Part shown: one piece after another, positions 1-9,308 of the stretch
How the letters are laid out: the number at the start of each line of letters is the position of its first letter
Position numbering within the stretch: the stretch's first letter is position 1
From: Corynebacterium sp.
GTDB taxonomy: Bacteria; Actinomycetota; Actinomycetes; Mycobacteriales; Mycobacteriaceae
Assembly: GCA_030527885.1 (NCBI GenBank)
Contig: JAUMZY010000019.1
Span: 1-38,695, forward strand
Direction of reading: 5' to 3'
DNA length: 38,695 nucleotides
The notes under the pieces: generated by a model
What the model saw: only the letters and a program-made list of their open reading frames with translations
What the model was told of the DNA's origin: nothing
Databases searched by the model: none
Made by a program: the position numbers and the translations under genes

Positions 1-1
1 C

Positions 2-2524
2 ACCCACATTACGGACACCCACATTAAGGAGTGGGAATCCGGGGAATCCAAGGACGAAGCGTTTTTCGCTCCGGTGGGCCGTGGGGAGAATATACCCGGG
101 GTGGATCTCACCGGCCTGCCGCCAGCCACCATGCTCACGCCACTTGACCGCTTTCAACTGCGGCTTTCTACTGTCACGGCGGCGCAGCCCACGACGCAAA
201 CCAGCCCGTGCGGCATCCTCAACGGCCAGCATGTGACCATTGTGCACCGCGACGACACGACGTATCACCTGTGGAGCCCGTTGGGGGATTTTCGGTCGCA
301 GCATGCCATCACGGTGACACTTCGACGCCCCGGCGGCGGGACATGGCTGATTGCCAGCGACCCCAAGGCGGGCAACAGCATCATTGACGCGGAAACAGAT
401 CAGGTGATTTCGCAAGCATTATCGGTTTATGTTGATTCCCGGCCCGCCGACTACATCCATCACCTACCACCGAGTGCTTTCCACCAGCTGCACCCCCGGG
501 ACCTGGCAATGAGCACAAAACTGCGGGCCACCACCTGGGAACAAGCCCTAACACTACTGAGCAACCCAACCCTGGAAACCATCGCACAATTATTCGGATC
601 AAATGCTGTGCTGGGCAAGAGCATCCTCAACATTGTTACGAGCGTGCAGGAATTACGCGGGCAGATACAGAAAATCACAGCGCTGCACACCACCACACCC
701 CACAACATGCTCAGCACTGCAGCCCTGGAACTCCTCAGCCTAGCCAGCAGCAGCAGCACCCGCTGGAGCCCAGAAGGACAATTGCACGACAACATTCTGC
801 CGCAGCTGCTGGCCACCCCCGGCGTGGTGACACTCAGCCGGGCAGAAACCCAACTGTTCAACGGCTGGTGGGAACTCCTAGGGCAAGAAAAAGCAATCGT
901 GGCCACCATTTCCGCCCCGATGCACAACCCGGAAACCGTTGTGGAACTGTGCGAATGGTTGCTCAAAGCGGCAGCTAGCGGCACGTTTGGCTCCGGGTGG
1001 CGCCACCACGTTGTGGATCGTGCCGCCGTCCCTGATGCTCCCACTTGCGAGTGGTGGCATGGCGCGTGGTTTTACGGTGGCTCCAGCACGTTTAGTTGCG
1101 TGCTAGTGCATCCTGAACACACTGATTATGCGCACATTCCGCTTCACACCCATCCGTATGAGCCGGATATGTTTCTACCACAGGCAGAATTTGTGGCGTG
1201 CATTACTGCCATCATGCGGTGGGCGCAGCAGCGCAGCGAAAACCCACCGGCGGAGCTTATGCTTTTCGACGGCGCGGCGTCGAACGCGGTGCCGAGCTTG
1301 GTGGGGCCAGCCGATGCAACGCTGGACAACACAGCGCCGGACAATGCAGCGCCGCGCGGCCGATCATTGGCCGCAGCCGCGCAACAGCTGGCCACCGGCA
1401 CCATTTTCCTCCCAGAGACCGCCCAGTATTTCCTCGCAGGCCTGAAGAAAAACACCTATTACAACTGGGGTGTACTAGACACAGACTACCGGGAAGCATT
1501 AGGGCTGGGCACAGCAGAGGCCACAGCCGCCTTAAACCAGCTACGCGGCATCCACCACATAGAATGGTTGCAGGCAATTGGTGTGGATTCGGATTTCCAC
1601 ACAACCGGATTCAACATAGATGCGCTGGTCACGTACCTACAAGAACGCTACTCCCAACCGTTCATGCACATCACCACCGCACAATTCAACCATGCCGTGC
1701 GCCACGGACAATGGCCCTCGTTGGTCAACCATGCGATTGGCTCCGCCACGCACGCCCCCAACCACATGGATGCCCAAGACGCCGGCAACTACCTGGCCAT
1801 CTTGCTGTACTTGGTCAACCTCCTAGATTTGGGTGATACGCGCCGGAACATACTTGCCTGCAAACTCACGGCACTGAAAGCATTCAGCCGCACCCAACAG
1901 TGGACGGGGCTTGGTGCCATGGATCTGGGCTGCAACTACGGCAACCGGTATTTCAACCAGCGGATCACCCATGATGCACAAGTCATTCGGGCCTTAACAG
2001 AAGGACTGCTAGATTCCCTGATCATCAACCTGGAACAGCAACCCACACGAACCGGAAACGCCTTCGACCCGGTTGCCGCCGCCCCGGATGTGGTACATGA
2101 TGCTGCAGAAACCTTAAAAGTCCCGCACGAGAGCGCTCGGTATTTCTTGCAAATCTTGGCGCTAGCACGCCCCACGGACGCCAACGTCCGGGAATGGAAT
2201 GACTGGAAGAAGAAAGACATCGACCGGGCAGCCACCCCATTGGTAGAGAAAAAACTACTCGTGATGGCGAAACGCGCCGGCGCCGGCCGAACCCGGTTTC
2301 TCCCCGGCGGGTGGGCAGAAAAAGCACCCGGCTCGGTACCCATGGAAGTATGGAAAGCACCACACTATTTACTGTGGCAGGACGCCAAAATCCGGCCCAT
2401 TATCAAAGGCTGTCCGCCGATACTTCCCACCGCAGAACTCTTCGCCACCACGTGGGAGCGCTACAAAAATGGTGGCACCCCAGGCTACGAAAAGTTACGA
2501 ACCCAATGCTACCGCCGACCCTAA
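2..2524 (+). CDS. Large protein of unknown function, first of three tandem paralogues (5' end outside window)
   Basis: The frame is open from the left edge, so the true start is probably outside the window; a GTG at 74 is an internal candidate giving 816 residues. I do not recognise the function. The last ~160 residues form a well-conserved block (TGNxFDP, then APDVV, ESARY, PTDxN, WKKKDID, RFLPGGW, MExWKAPHYLLW) shared with the next gene. From memory this 'FLPGGW...EAWK' block resembles the C-terminus of large actinobacterial proteins often annotated as DNA-binding; that is a weak inference. A second shared block starts about residue 265 (WWELLGQEK, then VELCEWL and a GSGW motif). No signal peptide or membrane segment is visible, so it is probably cytoplasmic. 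The gene contains one copy of the CGTCGAAAAGC word (reverse strand, 1261-1271). Confidence 0.75.
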   Translation, partial: THITDTHIKEWESGESKDEAFFAPVGRGENIPGVDLTGLPPATMLTPLDRFQLRLSTVTAAQPTTQTSPCGILNGQHVTIVHRDDTTYHLWSPLGDFRSQHAITVTLRRPGGGTWLIASDPKAGNSIIDAETDQVISQALSVYVDSRPADYIHHLPPSAFHQLHPRDLAMSTKLRATTWEQALTLLSNPTLETIAQLFGSNAVLGKSILNIVTSVQELRGQIQKITALHTTTPHNMLSTAALELLSLASSSSTRWSPEGQLHDNILPQLLATPGVVTLSRAETQLFNGWWELLGQEKAIVATISAPMHNPETVVELCEWLLKAAASGTFGSGWRHHVVDRAAVPDAPTCEWWHGAWFYGGSSTFSCVLVHPEHTDYAHIPLHTHPYEPDMFLPQAEFVACITAIMRWAQQRSENPPAELMLFDGAASNAVPSLVGPADATLDNTAPDNAAPRGRSLAAAAQQLATGTIFLPETAQYFLAGLKKNTYYNWGVLDTDYREALGLGTAEATAALNQLRGIHHIEWLQAIGVDSDFHTTGFNIDALVTYLQERYSQPFMHITTAQFNHAVRHGQWPSLVNHAIGSATHAPNHMDAQDAGNYLAILLYLVNLLDLGDTRRNILACKLTALKAFSRTQQWTGLGAMDLGCNYGNRYFNQRITHDAQVIRALTEGLLDSLIINLEQQPTRTGNAFDPVAAAPDVVHDAAETLKVPHESARYFLQILALARPTDANVREWNDWKKKDIDRAATPLVEKKLLVMAKRAGAGRTRFLPGGWAEKAPGSVPMEVWKAPHYLLWQDAKIRPIIKGCPPILPTAELFATTWERYKNGGTPGYEKLRTQCYRRP

Positions 2525-2882
2525 AATTGTGCGAAATTCTAATAGGTATTGGTTCGGTAACAGTGCACCATCCACAGGAGTTTCACCAGCAGAGTAAACC
2601 ATCAAAACCACCCATGTGGCTGCCGAATCGTAGAAATAAGGTGGTGCGACAAGCAGCTTTTCGACGCCCCCAGCGTACATGACATTTTCCAGTGATACAT
2701 GCCTGGGGTGGCATCTAAACTCGTAGCTATATTCCATACAGAATGAGGATCAGGCCACAGAACCACACAGCACCATACTACGTAACCCACATAAAATAGG
2801 GTATGCCGCCAGCATGACAAACGCCAATGCTTGACCACATCTTCACAACAAACCCCCCGACACTACTTGAGGAGAAACACAC
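2525..2882. other. Intergenic region between paralogues 1 and 2
   Basis: No convincing gene is seen. The stretch carries one reverse-strand copy of the repeated word (GCTTTTCGACG, 2656-2666). This lies inside a 19-bp sequence identical to one found just after the gatA terminator at 9287-9305. No clear promoter can be named. Confidence 0.5.
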
Positions 2883-2972
2883 ATGTTGAAGCCGGCAGGC
2901 GTCGAAAAGCAAGAAACCCACCGTACTCACCTCAGCCACGCAGCATCATATCTACTTATCGACAACACGTGA
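2883..2972 (+). CDS. Possible 29-residue small ORF upstream of paralogue 2
   Basis: An ATG at 2883 is preceded by a good ribosome-binding site (GAGGAG at 2870-2875, about 7 nt spacing). It is followed by 29 sense codons and a TGA at 2970-2972, ending 15 nt before the start of the next gene. The peptide begins MLKPAGVEKQETHR and matches nothing I know. The CGTCGAAAAGC word at 2900-2910 lies inside it. It could be a translated leader that feeds ribosomes to the poorly preceded start at 2988, or a remnant of a duplicated gene start. Confidence 0.3.
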   Translation: MLKPAGVEKQETHRTHLSHAASYLLIDNT

Positions 2973-2987
2973 TGGGGACCACTCGCC

Positions 2988-4580
2988 ATGAAAGCCGCAC
3001 AAGCAACCTTCACCTGGGCCGGTGGAGAAATACCACAACTACTCACCAATGCCGAAGTACACACCATTTCCGCAGAACCTACCACCAATGTGTGGCGGTA
3101 CCTCCTGGGCAAAGAGAAACTCATCATCGCCACCCTGACAGAAATACAACATGACCCACAGATCATCCTGGAATTATGCGAATGGCTCACCCACCTCACT
3201 GAACAAGGTGTATTCGGCGCCGGGTGGGTTTACCACAGCGACAGCACAGAGTGGATGTTGAAATACCCCACCCCAGAGCACGGTGCCTTTGTGCGCGGTG
3301 GTGAAGAAACCCCAGACATGGCATTGCCGCGACACGAGTTTCTGCAGTGTATTTCCGCCATTGTGCACTGGTCACAGCGTCGCCTGACAGGTGATGTACC
3401 AGCTGATACACTCTTCGGCGGCACCCCTACCGCTACGGCTGTGCAGCAGCTGGCGGAGTCGATCATTTTCCGCCCCGAGTCCTGCCGTAAACTCCTAGGT
3501 GTGCCCATGGCCGCCACCACACAACGCGGTATTAAACAAGAAACACTCATCAAAAAACAGCAATTCCAATACAATGATTCGCTTCGCATCGAGTCGGTCA
3601 AAGCCGCCGGCGTCAACCCCACTTTTGCCACGACCGGCCCTAGCATCACAGCCATGATTGACTGCATTCGGCACGTCTACGGTGACCCCATCATGCACCT
3701 GACCGCGGCAGAATTTGTGGAATTAGAAACATACACCAATGGCCAAGGATTCCTCCTCAACTGGGCCACCAGCGCACTAACCACCGTGCCGACAGAAATC
3801 ACAAATACCATCCGCTACACCCACACCAAACGGACACTCGCCGGCCTATACATGGGGGTGATACTGCAGCTCATCACCAAACTGGAACTCTGCGACCCCC
3901 GCCGAAAAATCTTCGCCCAAAAACTCGGCATCCTCTACGACCATGCCTGCAATGAATCCTGGGCAGAACTCGACGAGATGCTCGCCCTCGGCGACAGTTA
4001 CAACAGCTTCACACATGCATGGCACCGCGACGAACAGGTTATTCGCGTCCTCACCGAAGAACACCTCAATGAACTCATCACCCAACTGCGCAAGGACTAC
4101 CCCCAAACCGGTAACCCTTTCGACCCATGTGTTTCTGCCCCCGACGTGGTGGCGGATGTTGTCAACACCCTGAACCTTCCCCCAGAAAGCGCCCGCTATT
4201 ACCTACAAATCCTGGCGCTCGTATACCCCACCGACGTCAACATTCGCACCTGGAACGGGTGGAAAAAGAAAGACATCGACCACGCCGCTACACCCCTCGT
4301 CGAAGTCGGACTCCTGCTGGAAGCCCAACGCCCCGGCGCCGGCCGCAGCCGCTTCCTTCCCGGCGGCTGGCTGGAAAAAGTACCCCGCATCATGCCCATG
4401 GAAACGTGGAAAGCACCCCACTACCTGCTGTGGCGCAGCACTACATGCCGGCCCATTGTACGAGGTTGCCCACCACTGCAATCCCTCGACCAACTTTTTG
4501 CCACCGTGTGGGAACGCTACAAAACCGGCGACATTCCCAAATACGGGGAACTCGCCACACGTCCCTACCGGCGGCGCTAA
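2988..4580 (+). CDS. Paralogue 2 of the unknown-function family (530 aa, N-terminally shorter)
   Basis: This protein aligns with the C-terminal two thirds of the preceding gene. Its residues ~35-75 (YLLGKEK, ELCEWL, GAGW) match residue ~265 onwards of paralogue 1. Its last ~160 residues carry the same block (TGNPFDP, APDVV, ESARYYLQILAL, WKKKDID, RSRFLPGGW, METWKAPHYLLW). It therefore lacks about 260 N-terminal residues but is otherwise open and intact. The ATG at 2988 has only a weak GGGG-type ribosome-binding site. The gene ends 2 nt before a candidate ATG of the third paralogue, suggesting an operon. Function unknown; no membrane or signal segments seen. Confidence 0.75.
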   Translation: MKAAQATFTWAGGEIPQLLTNAEVHTISAEPTTNVWRYLLGKEKLIIATLTEIQHDPQIILELCEWLTHLTEQGVFGAGWVYHSDSTEWMLKYPTPEHGAFVRGGEETPDMALPRHEFLQCISAIVHWSQRRLTGDVPADTLFGGTPTATAVQQLAESIIFRPESCRKLLGVPMAATTQRGIKQETLIKKQQFQYNDSLRIESVKAAGVNPTFATTGPSITAMIDCIRHVYGDPIMHLTAAEFVELETYTNGQGFLLNWATSALTTVPTEITNTIRYTHTKRTLAGLYMGVILQLITKLELCDPRRKIFAQKLGILYDHACNESWAELDEMLALGDSYNSFTHAWHRDEQVIRVLTEEHLNELITQLRKDYPQTGNPFDPCVSAPDVVADVVNTLNLPPESARYYLQILALVYPTDVNIRTWNGWKKKDIDHAATPLVEVGLLLEAQRPGAGRSRFLPGGWLEKVPRIMPMETWKAPHYLLWRSTTCRPIVRGCPPLQSLDQLFATVWERYKTGDIPKYGELATRPYRRR

Positions 4581-4582
4581 AC

Positions 4583-5616
4583 ATGGTTTTCGACGCAACC
4601 TCAGCCCCCAAGCAGCCCACCTACTCCCCACAACCCACCCCAGCGACACCATTCCCTGGGATGGTGGGAACCTGCCGCACTTACTGAGCACCAACCCAGA
4701 AGCCGCCCACATTCCGGAACCTTGGTGGAACCTCCTCGGCCAGGAAAAACGCATCATCGCCACCCTCGCCGGACCCTATAACCACCCAGACGCAGTCACA
4801 GAACTCTGCGAATGGTTACTCCACGCCACAGACCAGGGCCTCTTCAGATCCGGGTGGTGCTACTACCAACAAGAAGGAAGCGACCAACGCATCTGGGTGC
4901 ACGGGCGCCTCACCACCCAGCCCGTAGAAATCTCCTACCTGGAAGACTCCGGCCTCTACGACCCCGCCCTCACAACAGCACAATTTCGGGATTGCCTCAC
5001 CACCATCACAACCTGGGCCACACAACACCACCCAACCCCCACCCTCGTCGGCGGCACCCCACTGGCCGACGCCACCCAGCACCTCGCAGACCACACAGTC
5101 CTACAACCCTGCACCTGGCGTTACCTCCTCGGCGGATCACCCCACACCATCAGCAACCACTTCACCCAGGAAGAAAAACACATCATCACCACCCAACCCA
5201 GCGACGGCCCCTGGGCTGCCGCACTACCCGCCATCAGCATCGACCAACGCTTCACCACCACCGGCCCCAACCTCACCAACCTCATCGAGCACGTCCACTT
5301 CTGGGCCTACCCCGAACCCCTCCTGCAGCTCACCCCACCCCAATTCCACACCGCATTGCACCACGCCAACAACAACATCACCCTCCTGCACCGCGCCCTC
5401 ACCACCGACACCCAACTACCCCTAGAACTCCGACCCAACAAATACCGCACCCGCCACCAGCAGCAACACGACGCACACACCTACCTCACCATCCTGCTGC
5501 ACCTTGGCACCCACATCGCCCCCAACCACCCCAACCGAACACTCTTCGACCAAAAACTCACCACCCTGAAACAACGCTGCACCAAACTCCACATCACCGC
5601 CCCACCGCAAACCTAA
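4583..5616 (+). pseudogene. Paralogue 3, frameshifted near the start and lacking the conserved C-terminus
   Basis: The reading frame from about 4650 to 5616 matches paralogues 1 and 2 (IPWDGGNLPHLL, WWNLLGQEKRIIATL, TELCEWLL). It has no ATG or GTG upstream in that frame before the end of gene 2; only TTG codons at 4456 and 4498 are available. The ATG at 4583, 2 nt after the gene 2 stop, is in a different frame that stops at 4687. A single-base deletion between 4583 and about 4655 would join the two. The protein stops at 5616 exactly where paralogue 1 continues toward the conserved FLPGGW block, so that block is missing. If the TTG at 4456 is really used, it would be a 386-residue CDS overlapping gene 2. 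Third codon positions are extremely rich in C and A. Confidence 0.6.
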
Positions 5617-5676
5617 AAACCCATCTTCGCTATCCTGGGAAAGAGCCACCCCACCCCCAAAGCAAAGAGCACACCT

Positions 5677-6486
5677 ATGAAAATCGCCATCGGACAAATC
5701 AGCACCGGCCCCAACAAAACCGACAACCTCGAACTCGTCACCCACGCCACCACCGTCGCAGCCCAAAACCAAGCCCAACTCATCGTCTTCCCCGAAGCCA
5801 CCATGCAAGCTTTTGGCACCGGGCGCCTCGATGAAACCGCAGAACCCCTGGACGGCGCCTTCGTCGACAAGCTCACAACCCTAGCCCACGACCACAACAT
5901 AGCCATCGTCCTCGGCATGTTCCGCCCCGCCGACCAAATCACCACCGACGGCAAAACCATCAACCGCGTCTTCAACACCGCCATTGTCGTCCAACCCGAC
6001 GGCACCCGCATCCACTACGACAAAATCCACACCTATGACGCCTTCGGCTACCGCGAATCCGACACCGTCAAACCCGGCAACCAACTCGTCACCTTCACCT
6101 ACGACAACCTCACCTTCGGCCTCGCAACCTGCTACGACCTGCGCTTCCCCGAACAATTCCGGCAATTAGCGCGCCGGGGTGCTGAGGTTATTCTTGTGCC
6201 GATTTCGTGGGCTGGTGGTCCGGGGAAGTTGCAGCAACGCCAATTGCTTATTCAAGCCCGTGCCCTGGATTCCACCAGTTGGCTGGTGGCTGCGGATCAA
6301 ACGCATTACGAAAACACCACCGCCCCCCGCGGTGTTGGGCACTCGGCTTTTGTCCGCCCGGATGGCAGCATCGCCATGGAGGCCGGTGAGGACACCGAGG
6401 TTCTCCTTTTCGACACTGATCCGCATCTCGTCCACCACATGCGCACCCAAATTCCCGTGCTTGTGGCCGACGAAACCTACGATTAA
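5677..6486 (+). CDS. Carbon-nitrogen hydrolase (nitrilase superfamily amidase)
   Basis: A 269-residue nitrilase-fold enzyme of the usual length for Nit/omega-amidase-like members. The catalytic triad is visible as Glu40 (FPEA), Lys116 (HYDKIHTYD) and Cys152 (TCYDLRFPE). Such enzymes hydrolyse small amides such as deaminated glutathione, alpha-keto acid amides or N-carbamoyl compounds; the substrate cannot be told from sequence. It is cytoplasmic, with no signal peptide. The ATG at 5677 lies 60 nt after the upstream paralogue, with a purine-rich AAAGCAAAGAG stretch in front. Codon usage changes abruptly near 6165: the first half uses mostly C/A-ending codons, the second half many G/T-ending codons. 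It is convergent with the ACT-domain gene, whose coding end overlaps its stop by a few bases. Confidence 0.88.
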   Translation: MKIAIGQISTGPNKTDNLELVTHATTVAAQNQAQLIVFPEATMQAFGTGRLDETAEPLDGAFVDKLTTLAHDHNIAIVLGMFRPADQITTDGKTINRVFNTAIVVQPDGTRIHYDKIHTYDAFGYRESDTVKPGNQLVTFTYDNLTFGLATCYDLRFPEQFRQLARRGAEVILVPISWAGGPGKLQQRQLLIQARALDSTSWLVAADQTHYENTTAPRGVGHSAFVRPDGSIAMEAGEDTEVLLFDTDPHLVHHMRTQIPVLVADETYD

Positions 6487-7145
6487 TGCCGCAGCATCCT
6501 AGACAAAATCGTCCCTAAAAACCCAATGTGCTCCACCTCAGAGGGAAGATAATCCGGGCCGCCCACCCGGCCCATAATCAACACCAATCCCGAATCGCTC
6601 AGTGGTGCGGCCGCCAACGAGGAATCCAACAACGCCCAGCTTTCTGGGATCCATTCATCATCCTCGGGGTTAAGGATTTGGGCTGCCGTGATATTGATCA
6701 GCTCTGGCGTGGAACCATCATCTTTGGGCGCCCCATAGGACGCAGTGATGCGTCTTACCGGGCTGCCGTCTTCCAGCAGGATGGCCCACGACGACGTGAG
6801 CGCCTGCGGAATATTGTCGATCAACTGTGCGATTTTATCTGAATGCGACGATGACCCAGCCACATTCGCAAGCATTTTTATTTGCCCACGTCGATCCACT
6901 GTGCCCGAAAATGGCCGGATGGAATCAACCACCACGCCTTCCACCATGTGGGCAGCAGAAATAAGCACATCAGCCATAGTATTCGCCGGCAGACTAATCA
7001 CCATGTCATCCATGACCGTACCGTCAGGAAACGATTCCACCACATCAACGCTTTTGATGTCACCCCCGACCGTTCCGATTGCCTCGGCCAATTTTCCTAA
7101 ACTACCTGGGGCATCGGGGAGCAAAACACGAATTAGATAAGACAC
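6483..7145 (-). CDS. ACT-domain (amino-acid-binding) protein
   Basis: I place the start at the GTG at 7145 because the ACT fold begins immediately (SYLIRVLLPDAPGSLGKLAEAIG) and an AGAAAGG ribosome-binding site lies upstream. The 42 extra codons of the longer open frame (to 7271) read like non-coding sequence. The product is then 220 residues. The first ~75 residues form a beta-alpha-beta-beta-alpha-beta ACT module with the typical DAPGSL turn. The remainder is less characteristic, with a possible sensory domain at the C-terminus. ACT proteins bind amino acids and regulate enzymes; no enzyme domain is attached here. It is divergent from gatC across a ~300 bp region. Confidence 0.82.
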   Translation of the reverse strand: MSYLIRVLLPDAPGSLGKLAEAIGTVGGDIKSVDVVESFPDGTVMDDMVISLPANTMADVLISAAHMVEGVVVDSIRPFSGTVDRRGQIKMLANVAGSSSHSDKIAQLIDNIPQALTSSWAILLEDGSPVRRITASYGAPKDDGSTPELINITAAQILNPEDDEWIPESWALLDSSLAAAPLSDSGLVLIMGRVGGPDYLPSEVEHIGFLGTILSRMLRH

Positions 7146-7448
7146 CGTACGAAAACCCGCCTTTCTGATGTTATTATTCAAGCGAAATGATCGCCGCTTC
7201 TCCCACGACCATAAGGGCACGTCATTACAAACAACTGCCATCCGCCATATTCTACGAGCAAAACCCACCATGAGTGCCGGGCGCTGACAGTAGTTATAAA
7301 ATTGTCACCTATGGTTGGCATTCTAACCCCAATATGAAAAAGATGGAGTCAACAAGGGGTTACAAACAAAAAATTTGAACTACTCAGCATTGCAGTAAGA
7401 TATCTTCAGAGATTAAACTACCAACCCCACGATGAAGGATAAAAGCAC
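7146..7448. promoter_or_regulatory. Divergent regulatory region between ACT gene and gatCA
   Basis: This 303-bp region must hold the promoters of both flanking genes. For gatC a candidate is TTGAAC (7375-7380) with TAAGAT (7396-7401), but the 15-bp spacing is short, so this is tentative. The gatC start is a GTG at 7449 preceded by a GAAGGA-type ribosome-binding site. No repeats of the CGTCGAMAAGC family are present. Confidence 0.35.
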
Positions 7449-7742
7449 GTGCCTGAGATTTCGCGCGATCAAGTCGCACATTTGGCCAAACTGTCCCGCT
7501 TGGCATTAACCGACGACGAACTCGACCGCTTCGCCGACCAAATCAAAGACATCGTCGACAATGTCTCCGCAGTGCGACAAGTAGCAGCCGAGGGCGTCGA
7601 ACCCATGAGCCATCCACACTCCATTCACACCAGCATGCGGGAAGACACCGTTGACAATCTCCTCACGCCAGAACAAGCACTAGACCAGGCACCAAAAGTC
7701 GCACAACAACGATTCGTCGTTCCACAAATCTTGGGGGAGTAG
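7449..7742 (+). CDS. gatC: Aspartyl/glutamyl-tRNA amidotransferase subunit C
   Basis: A 97-residue protein with the typical GatC pattern: an N-terminal helix [22 protein letters not shown], a central helical segment ending in VRQV, and a C-terminal [14 protein letters not shown]...FVVPQIL. GatC clamps GatA to GatB in the amidotransferase that converts Glu-tRNA(Gln), and in some bacteria Asp-tRNA(Asn), to the correctly charged form. The start is GTG at 7449 after ATGAAGGATAAAAGCAC. It lies 8 nt upstream of gatA and is clearly co-transcribed with it. gatB is not in the window, as in other corynebacteria where it lies further away. Confidence 0.95.
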   Translation: MPEISRDQVAHLAKLSRLALTDDELDRFADQIKDIVDNVSAVRQVAAEGVEPMSHPHSIHTSMREDTVDNLLTPEQALDQAPKVAQQRFVVPQILGE

Positions 7743-7750
7743 TCACAACC

Positions 7751-9244
7751 ATGACAAACAAATACCTAGTAGGCGCACCAGAGTCACACGAGCTCACCCA
7801 CCTCACCGCCGCTGAACTCGCAGAGAAAATCCACAACCGCGAAGTAACTTCCGTCGAGGTGACCCAGGCCCACCTCGACCGCATCGCTGACATTGATGGC
7901 GACCTTAACGCGTTCCTGCACGTTGGCGCCGACGAAGCCCTGGCAGCAGCCCACGCCGTTGATGAGCAGTTAGATTCCGGCGCCGCCCCGACCTCGGCGC
8001 TCACTGGTGTGCCACTCGCGCTCAAAGATGTTTTTACCACCACAGATGCCCCCACCACCTGCGGATCCAAGATGCTCGAAGGCTACATGGCGCCTTACGA
8101 CGCCACCGTAACCACCCGCATCCGCCAGGCCGGTATACCCATCCTGGGCAAAACCAACATGGATGAATTTGCCATGGGGTCATCCACCGAGAACTCCGCT
8201 TACGGTCCCACCCATAACCCTTGGGACCTAGAGCGCACCGCCGGTGGCTCCGGTGGTGGCTCCTCAGCAGCACTGGCCTCCGGCGAAGCCCCGCTCGCCA
8301 TCGGCACCGACACCGGCGGATCCATCCGCCAGCCCGCAGCACTCACCAACACTGTGGGTGTGAAACCCACCTACGGCACGGTTTCCCGCTACGGCCTCGT
8401 GGCCTGCGCTTCCTCCCTCGACCAAGGCGGCCCAACCGCCCGCACCGTCCTCGACACCGCGCTGCTCCACGAAGTCATAGCTGGCCCCGATAAGTTCGAC
8501 GCCACCAGCGTGGATAAGCCCGTGGCCCCCGTTGTAGCCGCCGCCAAAGAAGGTGCGCGGGGGGATCTCAGCGGCGTACGCATCGGCATCGTCAAGCAAT
8601 TCGACCGCGACGGCTACCAAGACGGCGTTCTTACACAATTCCACAAAGCAGTAGACCAACTTCAGGCACTCGGCGCCAACCTGGTTGAAGTCGACTGCCC
8701 CCACTTCGACGACGCCCTCGCCGCTTACTACCTCATCCTGCCCTGCGAAGTTTCCTCCAACCTCGCACGTTTCGACGGTATGCGCTACGGTCTCCGTGTC
8801 GGCGATGATGGTACCCACTCCGCCGAAGAAGTCATGGCGCTCACCCGTGCCGCTGGCTTTGGGCCCGAAGTCAAACGCCGCATCATTCTCGGCACCTACG
8901 CTCTATCCGTCGGCTATTACGATGCCTACTACCTCCAAGCTCAACGAGTTCGCACCCTCATTGCCCAAGACTTTACTAACGCCTATCAGCAATGTGATGT
9001 GCTCATTTCCCCCACAACCCCCACCACGGCCTTCAAACTCGGCGATAAAATCTCCGACCCCATGGCCATGTACAACTTCGACTTGTGCACTCTGCCCCTC
9101 AACCTCGCGGGACTGTGCGGCATGTCCCTGCCCGCCGGACTTGCCGACGACACCAACCTCCCCGTTGGCCTGCAAATCATGGCGCCGGCCTTTGCCGACG
9201 ACCGGCTCTACAAAGTAGGCGCAGCCTTCGAAGCCACGTTCTAA
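7751..9244 (+). CDS. gatA: Aspartyl/glutamyl-tRNA amidotransferase subunit A
   Basis: A 497-residue amidase-signature protein. The Ser-cisSer-Lys catalytic set is intact: Lys92 (LALKDVF), Ser167 in the glycine-rich [10 protein letters not shown] motif and Ser191 in [10 protein letters not shown]. The spacings of 75 and 24 residues are the same as in characterised GatA. It generates ammonia from glutamine and passes it to GatB. The ATG at 7751 follows gatC by 8 nt, with GGGGGAG as ribosome-binding site at the gatC end. A strong hairpin follows the stop codon (9258-9289). Confidence 0.96.
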   Translation: MTNKYLVGAPESHELTHLTAAELAEKIHNREVTSVEVTQAHLDRIADIDGDLNAFLHVGADEALAAAHAVDEQLDSGAAPTSALTGVPLALKDVFTTTDAPTTCGSKMLEGYMAPYDATVTTRIRQAGIPILGKTNMDEFAMGSSTENSAYGPTHNPWDLERTAGGSGGGSSAALASGEAPLAIGTDTGGSIRQPAALTNTVGVKPTYGTVSRYGLVACASSLDQGGPTARTVLDTALLHEVIAGPDKFDATSVDKPVAPVVAAAKEGARGDLSGVRIGIVKQFDRDGYQDGVLTQFHKAVDQLQALGANLVEVDCPHFDDALAAYYLILPCEVSSNLARFDGMRYGLRVGDDGTHSAEEVMALTRAAGFGPEVKRRIILGTYALSVGYYDAYYLQAQRVRTLIAQDFTNAYQQCDVLISPTTPTTAFKLGDKISDPMAMYNFDLCTLPLNLAGLCGMSLPAGLADDTNLPVGLQIMAPAFADDRLYKVGAAFEATF

Positions 9245-9257
9245 CCCAACAACCATA

Positions 9258-9289
9258 AGCACCCCGTTACCCTGAGGTAACGGGGTGCT
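9258..9289. terminator. Intergenic hairpin terminator between convergent gatA and rtcB
   Basis: Perfect 14-bp arms AGCACCCCGTTACC / GGTAACGGGGTGCT with a CTGA loop. Convergent gene ends on both sides suggest a bidirectional terminator. There is no T-run on the plus strand; on the minus strand the hairpin is preceded by GCTTTTCGACG, one copy of the repeated word. Confidence 0.75.
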
Positions 9290-9308
9290 GGGGGCGTCGA
9301 AAAGCAAC

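Noticed and set aside
7146-7271. N-terminal extension of the ACT-domain gene
   Set aside because: The extra 42 codons lack domain features; the GTG at 7145 sits directly before the ACT fold with an AGAAAGG site.
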